Virus record (IMG/VR): IMGVR_UViG_3300050821_023987
Span: 1 to 38,346 of that record
Source of the DNA: a virus
Reading direction: 5' to 3' (one strand)
Length of the DNA: 38,346 nt
A program made the position numbers and the translations under genes. Each line of letters starts with the position of its first letter. Position 1 is the stretch's first letter. Under the pieces are notes generated by a model, which was not told the DNA's origin, ran no database searches, and was given only the letters and a program-made list of their open reading frames with translations. Shown one piece after another: positions 31,635 to 38,346 of the stretch.

Positions 31635-31778
31635 TGGTTGATTGCTCTTGCTGTCATGTCACGGCGGTGTGACGACTTCCAAACTGACACGCTTGCGATC
31701 AGGCGGGGCTTGATCCCGCCGTAGCTGACTCTTGGGCAACGAGCACGGCTGCTCGCGCCCCTGACGGCTTTGTGGGTG

Positions 31779-32141
31779 TCACCTCAGTCTCCAGACTCGA
31801 TTCGCTCTTGCGTGGTTCACTGCGCGCTTGGACTTTTGCACACGTCCAGTGTCTTCCCAATCCCCACCGCGAAAAAGTGATCCTGCGGCGTTGCCGAGAG
31901 CATCGGCAGACAATCCCCATGCGATGAGTGCTCTGCTGGAGTCGTCCGCCGTTGAGGTTCTGTCAGCGCGACCGAGCGCCGCCACACGGCAGGCTTCGCG
32001 GCAACGTTGGAGCAAGCCCCAGTTCATCGAGGCGGCCTGATCCATGCCGCGTTGTTTTCTTTCCTCACCAACCGCCGAGCTAAAGTCACTCGGCGGAGGC
32101 GGTGTGATTACTTCGCTGAAGTCCATCTCTGGCTGTGTCAC
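31779..32141 (-). CDS. Hypothetical phage protein (120 aa)
   Basis: Starts at GTG 32141, with GGAGG seven bases upstream and the stop of the preceding gene overlapping (GTGA); the longer frame to 32165 is not preferred. Conserved-looking C-terminus: ALGNAAGSLFRGGDWEDTGRVQKSKRAVNHARANRVWRLR, which I associate with short phage proteins of replication regions, function unknown. Acidic N-terminus with a proline run (ITPPPPSDF). It is followed by 144 bases without a gene, holding the GGCGGG/CCCGCC hairpin at 31702-31720. Confidence 0.6.
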   Translation of the reverse strand: MTQPEMDFSEVITPPPPSDFSSAVGEERKQRGMDQAASMNWGLLQRCREACRVAALGRADRTSTADDSSRALIAWGLSADALGNAAGSLFRGGDWEDTGRVQKSKRAVNHARANRVWRLR

Positions 32142-32425
32142 TGTGCACCTCCAACTTTGCTCCAACCTTCGTCGAGCCAGCGGTCGATGAATTCCTTCGC
32201 ATGTTCGATTGAGAGAAACCCGTCAGAAACGACGTGGAGAAATTCGTCCATAACGACAATCCCCGCGTAGTGCTCGTCCTCCGCAGTTGCTGGAGCGGCA
32301 ATTCCCTCTGGAACGATTGTGTGGTTGCGATACACGGTGGCTTCAGGCACCCGCACCGCACGAAAGGTAGGGTCTGCAATAAGTCTCTGTATTTCTGCGA
32401 AACTTTGTTCAGTAGGTCGGTTCAT
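32138..32425 (-). CDS. Hypothetical protein (95 aa)
   Basis: Not recognised. Soluble and mixed alpha/beta (FRAVRVPEATVYRNHTIVPEG, then VVMDEFLHVVSDGFLSIEHAKEFIDRWLDEGW). ATG 32425 has GGAG about 7 bases upstream. Overlaps the next gene by 4 bases and follows the replication-like gene after 41 bases. Part of the early operon read towards the structural genes. Confidence 0.6.
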   Translation of the reverse strand: MNRPTEQSFAEIQRLIADPTFRAVRVPEATVYRNHTIVPEGIAAPATAEDEHYAGIVVMDEFLHVVSDGFLSIEHAKEFIDRWLDEGWSKVGGAQ

Positions 32426-32466
32426 TTCATTGCTCCATTTCTGTTCGCTCTGCGAACGGTTAATTG

Positions 32467-33570
32467 TTATGGTTTACGCCAGATTTCATCCGTGCCTTTG
32501 AGTGTGTAGCCAGTCGCTTCCCTGTCTAACGGAGGACGCCATACCCTGTCCTCACACAGTTCATAATCGTGCTCTTTGTGCCACGGAGTTTGCACTGTGA
32601 TGAACGCCGGGACCGGGAACGGTTCAGACGCCTTCGGAAGAGTTGCTTTGTCGCGTAGAAGTTGCATCATAGGAACCCACGGTTTTGGAACATCCTTTCC
32701 GTAGACTTCTCGAAGCAGCTTCATGGTGTCGCCCATGAGCTCCGCGTTCGTCTTGAGTCCGCGATACGGACGGCTCGCTTTTGCAGCCACCGCTTCCTGC
32801 ATGCACGTTTCAAGATTGTCGCGGTCGTCATTTATCAACCAGCGTGCGGCGAACTCTTTCTCATCAAGTTCGCCGTCCGTTAGTGATGAGATTGTGAGGT
32901 CGGCCATGAAGTACTCACCGATGGTTTTCATGGCCGCAGGTTTTGGGGCGGGTGTTGCCTTTAGGTCAAGGTCAGGTCCTGAAACAAAAGAAGCCTCGCT
33001 CTTGCTGTTGGTTTTGACTTGCTCTGGTTTTTGCGGTTGCTTTGGTTCGTTTCCTGAACCCTTGGCCGCATCAACATCCGACCCAACACCTAAACCCTCT
33101 CCTATACCTATTCCCAGACCTGACCCTGACCTACCCCCACCCGTAGCAGCTACGTAGCAGCTACGCAGCAACGCGGGCGCTGCTACGTCGCTGTCCTGTT
33201 GCTGCGTTGTAGCCGCCGCAAACAAGTCGCCCCGACCGCGTTTCAACCTGAGCTTCTTGGCGCGTTCAGGGGTTGGCAGATGCTTATCAGCACCCACCCA
33301 TCTTCCCCACACCTTACCGCTCTCATCGGCTTGTCGTGTGAGCAGGCCGACACGCTCTAACTCATCGAGCAGCTTTGCGACCTTAGCTGGGTTCCAGTCG
33401 GGCCGACTGAAAGCATAAGCAGCGCCCCACACAAGTTTTGGAGCAGCCTCGAAGGTGCCATCCGCTAAGGCAATCGGATACAACCATGCATATTCCGGTC
33501 GCCATTCTTGCGGTTGGAGACTGTCTATCTTTTCTGACATCCATACGGCTTCGCTGAAGAGACGGCTCAT
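32467..33570 (-). CDS. Replication-initiator-like protein (winged helix)
   Basis: 367 residues. The N-terminal 110 residues look like a winged-helix DNA-binding domain: SRLFSEAVWMSEKIDSLQ, YAWLYPIALADGTFEAAPKLVWGAAYAF, KVAKLLDELERVGLLTRQADE. A Gly/Ser-rich then Pro/Lys-rich linker follows (about 115-210). The C-terminal part (TIGEYFMADLTISSLTDGELDEKEFAARWLINDDRDNLE and on) is helical, like helicase-loader-recruiting domains. The layout resembles lambda O and DnaD-type replisome organisers. Direct repeats coding for the linker could be the origin, as in lambda. No match to a named family is certain. Confidence 0.65.
   Translation of the reverse strand: MSRLFSEAVWMSEKIDSLQPQEWRPEYAWLYPIALADGTFEAAPKLVWGAAYAFSRPDWNPAKVAKLLDELERVGLLTRQADESGKVWGRWVGADKHLPTPERAKKLRLKRGRGDLFAAATTQQQDSDVAAPALLRSCYVAATGGGRSGSGLGIGIGEGLGVGSDVDAAKGSGNEPKQPQKPEQVKTNSKSEASFVSGPDLDLKATPAPKPAAMKTIGEYFMADLTISSLTDGELDEKEFAARWLINDDRDNLETCMQEAVAAKASRPYRGLKTNAELMGDTMKLLREVYGKDVPKPWVPMMQLLRDKATLPKASEPFPVPAFITVQTPWHKEHDYELCEDRVWRPPLDREATGYTLKGTDEIWRKP
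33143..33164 (+). repeat. Tandem 11-bp near-palindromic repeats in replication gene
   Basis: GTAGCAGCTAC occurs twice without spacer (33143-33153, 33154-33164). Each copy is a palindrome around the central A (GTAGC-A-GCTAC). Related degenerate pieces follow up to about 33212 (GCAGCAACG, GCTGCTACG, GTTGCTGCG). Next to it (33085-33140) the minus strand is G-rich with several GGG runs. Position in the linker of an initiator gene is where lambda-type origins sit. Confidence 0.6.
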
Positions 33571-33860
33571 GATTGCACCGCCTCTTTTTCGGCTTCATCT
33601 TCAACCGTGCCATAACCGGGATAGTATTCGCCGCGCTCTTGGGTGGCAGCGATTTCATCTCCGACCTGCATACATATTTCGAGTTCTTGTCTCGGAGTGA
33701 AATCCATATCGTCGCGCTCGCGATTCATTTCGAGTTCAAGAAGAAGACGGAAACGCGCTTCGAGTTCTTCGCCTTCGAGTTCATAAATTTCGTCGCTGCA
33801 AAAGCCGCGAAGAAATCCGCCGAGCCAACGTGCTTCGTTTTCTGAGATTGTGATAGTCAC
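33567..33860 (-). CDS. Hypothetical acidic protein (97 aa)
   Basis: Not recognised. Very acidic: NEARWLGGFLRGFCSDEIYELEGEELEARFRLLLELEMNRERDDMD, mostly helical. Its ATG overlaps the previous stop and its stop overlaps the start of the replication gene (ATGA), so the three are translationally coupled. Acidic small proteins of this sort can mimic DNA or bind nucleases, but there is no evidence for that here. Confidence 0.6.
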   Translation of the reverse strand: MTITISENEARWLGGFLRGFCSDEIYELEGEELEARFRLLLELEMNRERDDMDFTPRQELEICMQVGDEIAATQERGEYYPGYGTVEDEAEKEAVQS

Positions 33861-34153
33861 AGTTCCACCCCCAGAAGAGCGTCGGCTTTGTCGTAGGCTT
33901 TGGCGAGGTGACGGAGCACCCCGGTTGTGTAGCGGTAAACTTCCGACTCGGGAATGGTCGCGTCTTTTCCATAAGGAGACCGGTTCATCCAGCCTCGCGT
34001 TATCCCGATTGCTTTCTTTATGGAGTCGTGGGTGTAGGTTTCGGCCCAGAGCATAAGCTGCGCTCTGTCCAGCTTTTCACCGAATAAACTTTGCCAAAGA
34101 AGAAGCTCTTCCTTAAGCGACGGAACATCTGCATTAGTTAATTTGCGTCTCAC
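33857..34153 (-). CDS. Hypothetical early protein (98 aa)
   Basis: Not recognised. Helical, basic and tryptophan-containing (VPSLKEELLLWQSLFGEKLDRAQLMLWAETYTHDSIKKAIGITRGWMNRS). The LWAETYTHDSIKKAI segment resembles phage proteins of replication operons. It starts with GTG at 34153 with only a weak ribosome site; no ATG is nearby. Stop overlaps the next gene. Second gene of the early minus-strand operon. Confidence 0.55.
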   Translation of the reverse strand: MRRKLTNADVPSLKEELLLWQSLFGEKLDRAQLMLWAETYTHDSIKKAIGITRGWMNRSPYGKDATIPESEVYRYTTGVLRHLAKAYDKADALLGVEL

Positions 34154-34230
34154 TTGTAGTTCTCATTTCTGGCGGACTTGCTCCGCCGTGGTTATCGGTC
34201 CGTTGATCCGGCCCGTGTGTTGGTCGTCTA

Positions 34231-34497
34231 CTAGTTTGCTAATGCGAAGATGCGGGCTTCCTCCCCCGCCAGCCTTTTCCGGGTGAGCTCCGGTAGCTCG
34301 ACGAAGAGCGTTGAGCCGTCCGCGAATTTGAAGGTGCCGTCAAGCGTGTCGGGAACCCATTCAGCGCCCGCCCAATAGCCGAAGCCAGTCTCTTCAGCTT
34401 TTCCCGCGAAGACGCGGGCGGCTTGCAATACCGCGTCAAACTGGACGTCACCCTGCGCGTGGTTCAAGAGGTTCTTGAATGCTTCCGTTATGTTCAT
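34231..34497 (-). CDS. Hypothetical first gene of early operon (88 aa)
   Basis: Not recognised. ATG 34497 has an excellent ribosome site (AAGGAG) 8 bases upstream; a longer frame to 34521 is less likely. N-terminal helices (MNITEAFKNLLNHAQGDVQFDAVLQAARVFAGKAEETGFG), then a beta region (WVPDTLDGTFKFADGSTLFVELPEL). As the first gene after the control region it is probably expressed early after induction. 77 bases separate it from the next gene. Confidence 0.6.
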   Translation of the reverse strand: MNITEAFKNLLNHAQGDVQFDAVLQAARVFAGKAEETGFGYWAGAEWVPDTLDGTFKFADGSTLFVELPELTRKRLAGEEARIFALAN

Positions 34498-35190
34498 TTT
34501 GTTAACTCCTTGGCCGTCCATATTCCCGGTAGGTTCGTTAAGCGTGGTGGTTCATTCGCCCGCCTTGATCGGCTGGCGCGTGGTTTTGTATGGGTCTAAC
34601 GACGGGGTGCTGCGGGGTGAGCCGCAGCGCGTATCAAAAAACTGCCGGTATAACTTGAGGCGCGTAAGGCAGGGGCAATAACAATGGTGATCCCGACCAG
34701 CGCGGGGCGGACCGCTTAACCGCCACCAGAACTCGTGAATGCCGCTTGCTCCCGTTCATGCTTCCAGAGCGCTGTTACAAGATCCCGTCACAACTATTTG
34801 TCTATAAGGGTCGACGAATCATTCGGTTACGCAGAAACAGCGCAGAATGTGACATTTTACGACTGTTAACTGGTGTGTTAACTGCGTGCCAATTGGCGCG
34901 GAGTTACGCGAAAAATAAATATTGACCCGTTGACTACGTGGTAATAGCGATCAGGGGTGGGGCTGGGGAAAACTACGGGAGGGGTGTGCTCGCGGCGAGC
35001 AACTCGCGCCGGGCGGCGCGGGTGTAACCAACTGTTAGCAAGCGTAGCGGCAAGCGGCTTTCCCGCCGGGCGGCGAGAGCAACCAGCCAGAGTGCGATCA
35101 ACACCTGCATGACTCCATTGTAACTCGTGTCGCTCCGACCTTCAACAGAGAAATACCGTCACAGCCCGCTGAGAGACCGGGGAAACAAGC
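34498..35190. promoter_or_regulatory. Control region between divergent early operons
   Basis: No gene is supported over about 690 bases. It separates the minus-strand early operon (start 34497) from the plus-strand pair starting at 35191, so promoters in both directions must lie here. The section 34840-34935 is AT-rich and contains two GTTAAC palindromes, at 34865-34870 and 34877-34882, spaced 12 bases centre to centre, like two half turns of an operator. TTGACC (34929) is nearby. GC-rich inverted pieces (GCTCGCGGCGAGC at 34990-35002) follow. Repressor identity is unknown. Confidence 0.5.
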
Positions 35191-35472
35191 ATGCGGCGTT
35201 GCGACCACGGGGTCTACATAGGCGTGAATGACGAGCGTGCTCTTTATTGTTCGTTCTGCACGCCGGACGGTCCGTTGAACACTCGCGAGGTCAACCTTCC
35301 CCACTCCGGGGTTGGCGCGGGGCCGGGCCGGATATGGGCCAACGGAAAACGGTCGGGCGATGGCTGTCCAGAATGTGGATCGACAATCTGGTGTGAAACC
35401 AACAAGGCAGGCAGAGCAGAGTGCGCCGAGTGTGGCGCAACTTATCGAAGGAGAAACAAAGATGTTAGTTAA
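35191..35472 (+). CDS. Zinc-ribbon protein (93 aa)
   Basis: Two Cys clusters: an N-terminal RRCDHGVYIGVNDERALYCSFC (Cys-x-His and Cys-x2-Cys) and a C-terminal ribbon CPECGSTIWCETNKAGRAECAECGATYRRR. It starts at ATG 35191 with a weak site and overlaps the next gene by 11 bases, so it is co-expressed with the HTH protein. In the two large paralogues the zinc ribbons and the HTH are in one protein; here they are in two adjacent genes. Confidence 0.65.
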   Translation: MRRCDHGVYIGVNDERALYCSFCTPDGPLNTREVNLPHSGVGAGPGRIWANGKRSGDGCPECGSTIWCETNKAGRAECAECGATYRRRNKDVS

Positions 35473-36073
35473 TAACTGGAAAAGGCTGTCGCGGATGGGA
35501 CTTGTTACGACGAAACAACATGGCTCGGCTTTCACCGATAACATCCGCCGCAACGATCACTACCAAGCCTCTCTCAACACTTCATACATTCCGCCGTTTT
35601 GTTTCAACGACGAGCAGTTGCGGGACGTACTCTGCCTTCGGGCATGGCGCTATGTTTACAAAAAGCGGCCCGCTCCGGCGTCATGGAATTATGAGTCGGT
35701 GAATCTGGAAGCGACAAAGATGGCGCTACGCGGCCACGAGATCACGGCGGACGCTGGTGAGATCCAGCACGAGATTATTAACCGGCACATCGATGCCATC
35801 AAGCGTTCGGGCGGGTATCTGCAACTTCAGGCCGCGATAGCGTGGCGGTCGTGGCGGGAGGGCGCACCGTCCACGGAGGTTGCGGTGTCGCTGGGAGTTT
35901 CGCCTTGGATGGTCAGGCAGAGCCTGCGGAGACTTCGCGCTATCGCGGCAACTCTCGGCTACGAAGTCGGAAAGCGTCACCACAGCTTTGGAGATGACTT
36001 GTATAACAGGACGACGACGGCTCCCGCTCTTGTGCTTAGGGGAACGGCACCCGGGCTTTTAGTCGGGAGCTGA
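35462..36073 (+). CDS. HTH protein without zinc modules (paralogue 3)
   Basis: 203 residues from ATG 35462 (GGAG eight bases upstream); a longer open frame back to 35312 runs through the zinc-ribbon gene. IPPFCFNDEQLRDVLCLRAWRYVYKKRP (43-70) resembles the APLW...RRAF region of paralogue 1, and IDAIKRSGGYLQLQAAIAWRSWREGAPSTEVAVSLGVSPWMVRQSLRRLRAIAATLGYEVG matches the HTH block of both large paralogues in order and length. The HTH should bind DNA. Located next to the control region and divergent from the early operon, it is a candidate regulator of the lytic switch, although not of the CI/Cro type. Confidence 0.65.
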   Translation: MLVNNWKRLSRMGLVTTKQHGSAFTDNIRRNDHYQASLNTSYIPPFCFNDEQLRDVLCLRAWRYVYKKRPAPASWNYESVNLEATKMALRGHEITADAGEIQHEIINRHIDAIKRSGGYLQLQAAIAWRSWREGAPSTEVAVSLGVSPWMVRQSLRRLRAIAATLGYEVGKRHHSFGDDLYNRTTTAPALVLRGTAPGLLVGS

Positions 36074-36880
36074 GAGTGTAAATCGACACGCCGGTAGCTC
36101 TTTCATTTTGACCTCTTCAAATGGGCCACCGTAAGAAAACGATTGACCGTTCTTGAATTTCATACGAAAACTCAGCATCTTTCGTACACCAGAGTCCTGA
36201 GCAAACTCCACTGCCACGACTGTCACGCCCTTAATATCAAGAATGCTTCTCAATCTGCCATTGCTGCCGAAGTCCTCCACCCTTTGGTGAGCGGACAAAA
36301 ACACCTCCCCATCGAATGTCTCGGACGACAGCGAGTCATCAAAACTGGTGGGCTTGAGCAAGAATGACAAATCTCCTTCTTCGAGCTTGCCTTTCAGATA
36401 TAGATCAGCATCCTTACGGTTAACGAAGAAATTTATCTTGAGAAATAATGAGGCTTTACCATCGAGCTGGTTGGGCCAATATTTCCAATTTGCCCTTCGG
36501 TCGATCAGCGATGAATTCGGTAGCGACTTCATTTTCTCGCAATACATTTCATACATCAAATTCGTGCAGTCAAGGGACAAAGAAATATCAAATGTGGGTG
36601 CGTCGAGTGGGGCAAGTCCTCGTTGAATATCCTGCACAATCCCGAGTGTCTGCTTCGCCGTGTCCTTCTCGGTGCGCGCCGCTTTAGAGGATTCAATTAG
36701 CTGGGCGACAACCCCAAACCCTGTCGATAGCAATATTCCCGCCAGCGAAATGCGCCCCCACTTGGTTATCTTCCCCGTCTTGTCTTTGAAATCCTTAACG
36801 AGGCCCAAGACACCGAAAGCCCCCGTCAGCACGATGGACGTGGCCTTCCAAGCGGTGAGGAAGAAATCTACGGTTAGCAC
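36059..36880 (-). CDS. Two-helix membrane protein (273 aa)
   Basis: Two transmembrane helices near the N-terminus: FFLTAWKATSIVLTGAFGVLGLV (6-28) and ISLAGILLSTGFGVVAQLIE (44-63), separated by a basic loop (KDFKDKTGKITKWGR). Then a long soluble region of about 200 residues with FLKINFFVNRKDADLYLKGK and a beta-rich end. I recall accessory proteins with the 'LTGAFGVLGLVKDFKDK.TGKITKWGR.SL.GI' start in plasmids and islands, role unknown. It converges with paralogue 3 and is upstream of the integrase; a lysogenic-conversion or superinfection-exclusion role is possible. Confidence 0.65.
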   Translation of the reverse strand: MLTVDFFLTAWKATSIVLTGAFGVLGLVKDFKDKTGKITKWGRISLAGILLSTGFGVVAQLIESSKAARTEKDTAKQTLGIVQDIQRGLAPLDAPTFDISLSLDCTNLMYEMYCEKMKSLPNSSLIDRRANWKYWPNQLDGKASLFLKINFFVNRKDADLYLKGKLEEGDLSFLLKPTSFDDSLSSETFDGEVFLSAHQRVEDFGSNGRLRSILDIKGVTVVAVEFAQDSGVRKMLSFRMKFKNGQSFSYGGPFEEVKMKELPACRFTLSAPD

Positions 36881-37080
36881 GGGGCGTCTCTCTTCCAGCG
36901 CAAGTATAACGCGGGGTCGTCACAGCCCTGTGTCCTGTTGAGGCCGAAAGGCTTCCGACCGCAGTTTCCTGATCCACAAAAAGATTTTAGTAAAAGTTCC
37001 TCCCAAGGAAACGCGGGGCGCGTGCGCCGTCCACCGGAACGCAGCGCTCCTCGGTCGAACCCCGTTTTTCGGAGTGTTCG

Positions 37081-38346
37081 ATGTCAACGGCACCAGCCAC
37101 GCCCAAGTTGCTACCTTTCCCCACCAACGGTACCCTTGTTCCCGCACGGACGATACGGCGGAGAGGACCAAGTATGTCTCGCCGTACAGGACAAACAGGA
37201 AGCGTGTTTCAACAGAACCAAATCTCGTGGAACCCAGCAGCCCCGGCTTACGGGCGCTTCTGGCTTGACGCGCCGGAGGGCCGTAAGCGCCGCGTGCTTT
37301 CTCTTGGGAACTGTGCCACGCGCACCGTCGCCCGGCGAAAGCTCCGCGAGTACATCGAAGCCGAAGGCATCAATAATAAGGATACCTTCATCGCATCAAC
37401 CACGCCGGGGATGACGTTTCGTGAGCAGGCGAAGGTCTGGATGTCTTCGCTGGCTACGCGCCGACGTCGCCCCGTCAAACCCGCCACACTTTTCGGCTGG
37501 CAGCATGCGCTCGACAAATGGGTTCTTCCGACCCTCGGTGATATACCGCTGGCGGAGGTGTCCAATGCGGCGCTCAAGAAGCTGGTCGAGGCAATGGCGG
37601 CTGGAGGGCTTGCCGCTAAGACAATCGTGAACTATTCGCAGGTTCCGAAGATGGTCGTCGCATCGGTCGTCAGCGATGAGGGCGAACAGGTCTACCCGCG
37701 AACATGGAATCACGACTTTGTGGGAATGCCAATCATCGACAAAAACAAGCAGCATCGCCCCACCGTTACCGAGTCGGAGGTCGGTGAGATCACTTCGCAT
37801 CGCTCCTTCCGCCTCGGCGTCCTGTTTACTTTGCTTGCCGGGACAGGATTACGCATCGGCGAAGCTCTCGCTGTGAAGGCGAGCGACTTCACCGATGACT
37901 TCCGGGTGCTGCACGTGACGAGGAGCATCTGGCACGGGCGGGAACAATCTCCCAAGACTCCCTCTGCTGTTCGGGAAGTGGATCTTGCGGAGCCGCTTGC
38001 CGCTGTGGTTCGGGTGTTCGCTGAAGGCAAGGACGGGTATTTGTTCGCCACTCGTTCGGGCCGTCCACTCGGGCACCGTTACGTAAATCGGGCCGCTGGT
38101 GTCGGCGTCCACGCGTTTCGACGCTTTCGCATCGAGACGCTTCGGCGCGCCAGAGTGCCGGAGGACCTAATCGGACTCTGGCTCGGTCACGCTCCGCGCA
38201 CGGTCACCGACCTCTACGCGGAAGGACTGAAGCGCGATACGGTCTGGAGGCGCGAGTGGTGCGACAAGGCCGGACTTGGATTTTCGTGGTCTGGGCTATA
38301 TGGGGCTAGAAACGCGGCGACGGAGAATTTGAAACTAGCCGCGTAA
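37081..38346 (+). CDS. int: Tyrosine recombinase / phage integrase
   Basis: 421 residues catalysing site-specific integration into tRNA-Asn and, with an excisionase, excision. The catalytic set is complete: Arg258 (GTGLRIGEAL), Lys292 (SPKTPSAVREVDL), His344-x-x-Arg347 (HAFRRFR), His370 (GLWLGHAP) and Tyr379 (TDLYAEG). The N-terminal SAM-like domain is at about 110-200. I start it at 37081 (GGAG six bases before); ATG 37174, also with a good site, would shorten it by 31 residues. It ends at the window edge with TAA. No excisionase is recognised. Its orientation points at the att site expected just outside. Confidence 0.93.
   Translation: MSTAPATPKLLPFPTNGTLVPARTIRRRGPSMSRRTGQTGSVFQQNQISWNPAAPAYGRFWLDAPEGRKRRVLSLGNCATRTVARRKLREYIEAEGINNKDTFIASTTPGMTFREQAKVWMSSLATRRRRPVKPATLFGWQHALDKWVLPTLGDIPLAEVSNAALKKLVEAMAAGGLAAKTIVNYSQVPKMVVASVVSDEGEQVYPRTWNHDFVGMPIIDKNKQHRPTVTESEVGEITSHRSFRLGVLFTLLAGTGLRIGEALAVKASDFTDDFRVLHVTRSIWHGREQSPKTPSAVREVDLAEPLAAVVRVFAEGKDGYLFATRSGRPLGHRYVNRAAGVGVHAFRRFRIETLRRARVPEDLIGLWLGHAPRTVTDLYAEGLKRDTVWRREWCDKAGLGFSWSGLYGARNAATENLKLAA
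38292..38308 (+). repeat. GGGCTA repeats at right end of prophage
   Basis: TGGGCTA (38292-38298) and GGGGCTA (38302-38308) lie 10 bases apart inside the last codons of the integrase gene. They resemble the TTGGGCTAT pair near the left end (1123-1143), which has 12-base phasing. Arm-type integrase sites shared by both ends are a possible reading. Confidence 0.4.

Overview
The window is one end of a bacterial chromosome followed by most of an integrated tailed phage (prophage). The first kilobase is host DNA: the 3' end of a fumarylacetoacetase gene and a small PilZ-type gene. At 1004-1052 lies the 3' half of a tRNA-Asn(GTT) gene on the minus strand, without its 5' half. This is the scar of integration into tRNA-Asn, and everything to its right belongs to the element. 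The integrase gene ends exactly at the right edge, so the other attachment site and the rebuilt tRNA should lie just outside. The host looks like a moderately GC-rich environmental bacterium. The style of the integrase and small hypothetical proteins makes me favour an Acidobacteriota-like host, but this is a guess; there is no 16S or other marker.

Layout of the element. (a) 1.1-12.1 kb is an accessory arm with both strands used: two unknown genes, a three-gene operon with a ClpP/SppA-fold serine protease (SDH_sah type) and a protein with an ITQTCDL motif, a three-gene operon with a GNAT-DUF2314 fusion, an EcoRII-like restriction-modification operon (C5 methyltransferase with a ribbon-helix-helix-like N-terminus, EcoRII-type nuclease, Vsr, and a fourth unrecognised protein), a VRR-NUC/zinc-ribbon pair between 25-bp inverted repeats, and several small genes. 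(b) 12.2-34.5 kb is one long minus-strand block, read right to left: small early genes, a replication-initiator-like gene with tandem repeats inside it (possible origin), HNH nuclease, a possible peptidoglycan-acting protein, small terminase, HK97 capsid, large terminase, portal, ClpP-like prohead protease, connectors, tail genes including a G/GT programmed -1 frameshift, tape measure, DUF2460 and DUF2163. (c) 34.5-38.3 kb holds a probable control region, a divergent pair (zinc-ribbon protein and HTH protein), a two-helix membrane protein, and the tyrosine integrase.

The structural block is that of a HK97-like siphophage with gene-transfer-agent-type tail genes, but with departures: the capsid gene sits between the two terminase genes, bracketed by strong RNA hairpins; a glycosyltransferase, a DUF4082 fibre-like gene and a DNA-binding-type protein interrupt the connector/tail region; and no NlpC/P60 peptidase or long tail-tip protein follows DUF2163. 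Three proteins (12.2, 20.2 and 35.5 kb) share an HTH core, two of them carrying repeated zinc-ribbon modules. This scattered family, the protease/ITQTCDL operon, and the capsid-terminase RNA fold are the least explained items.

Small genes read directly from the sequence include a 31-residue membrane protein (26324-26419), a 59-residue protein (10640-10819), and two short genes ahead of the HNH gene (31348-31503 and 31491-31634).
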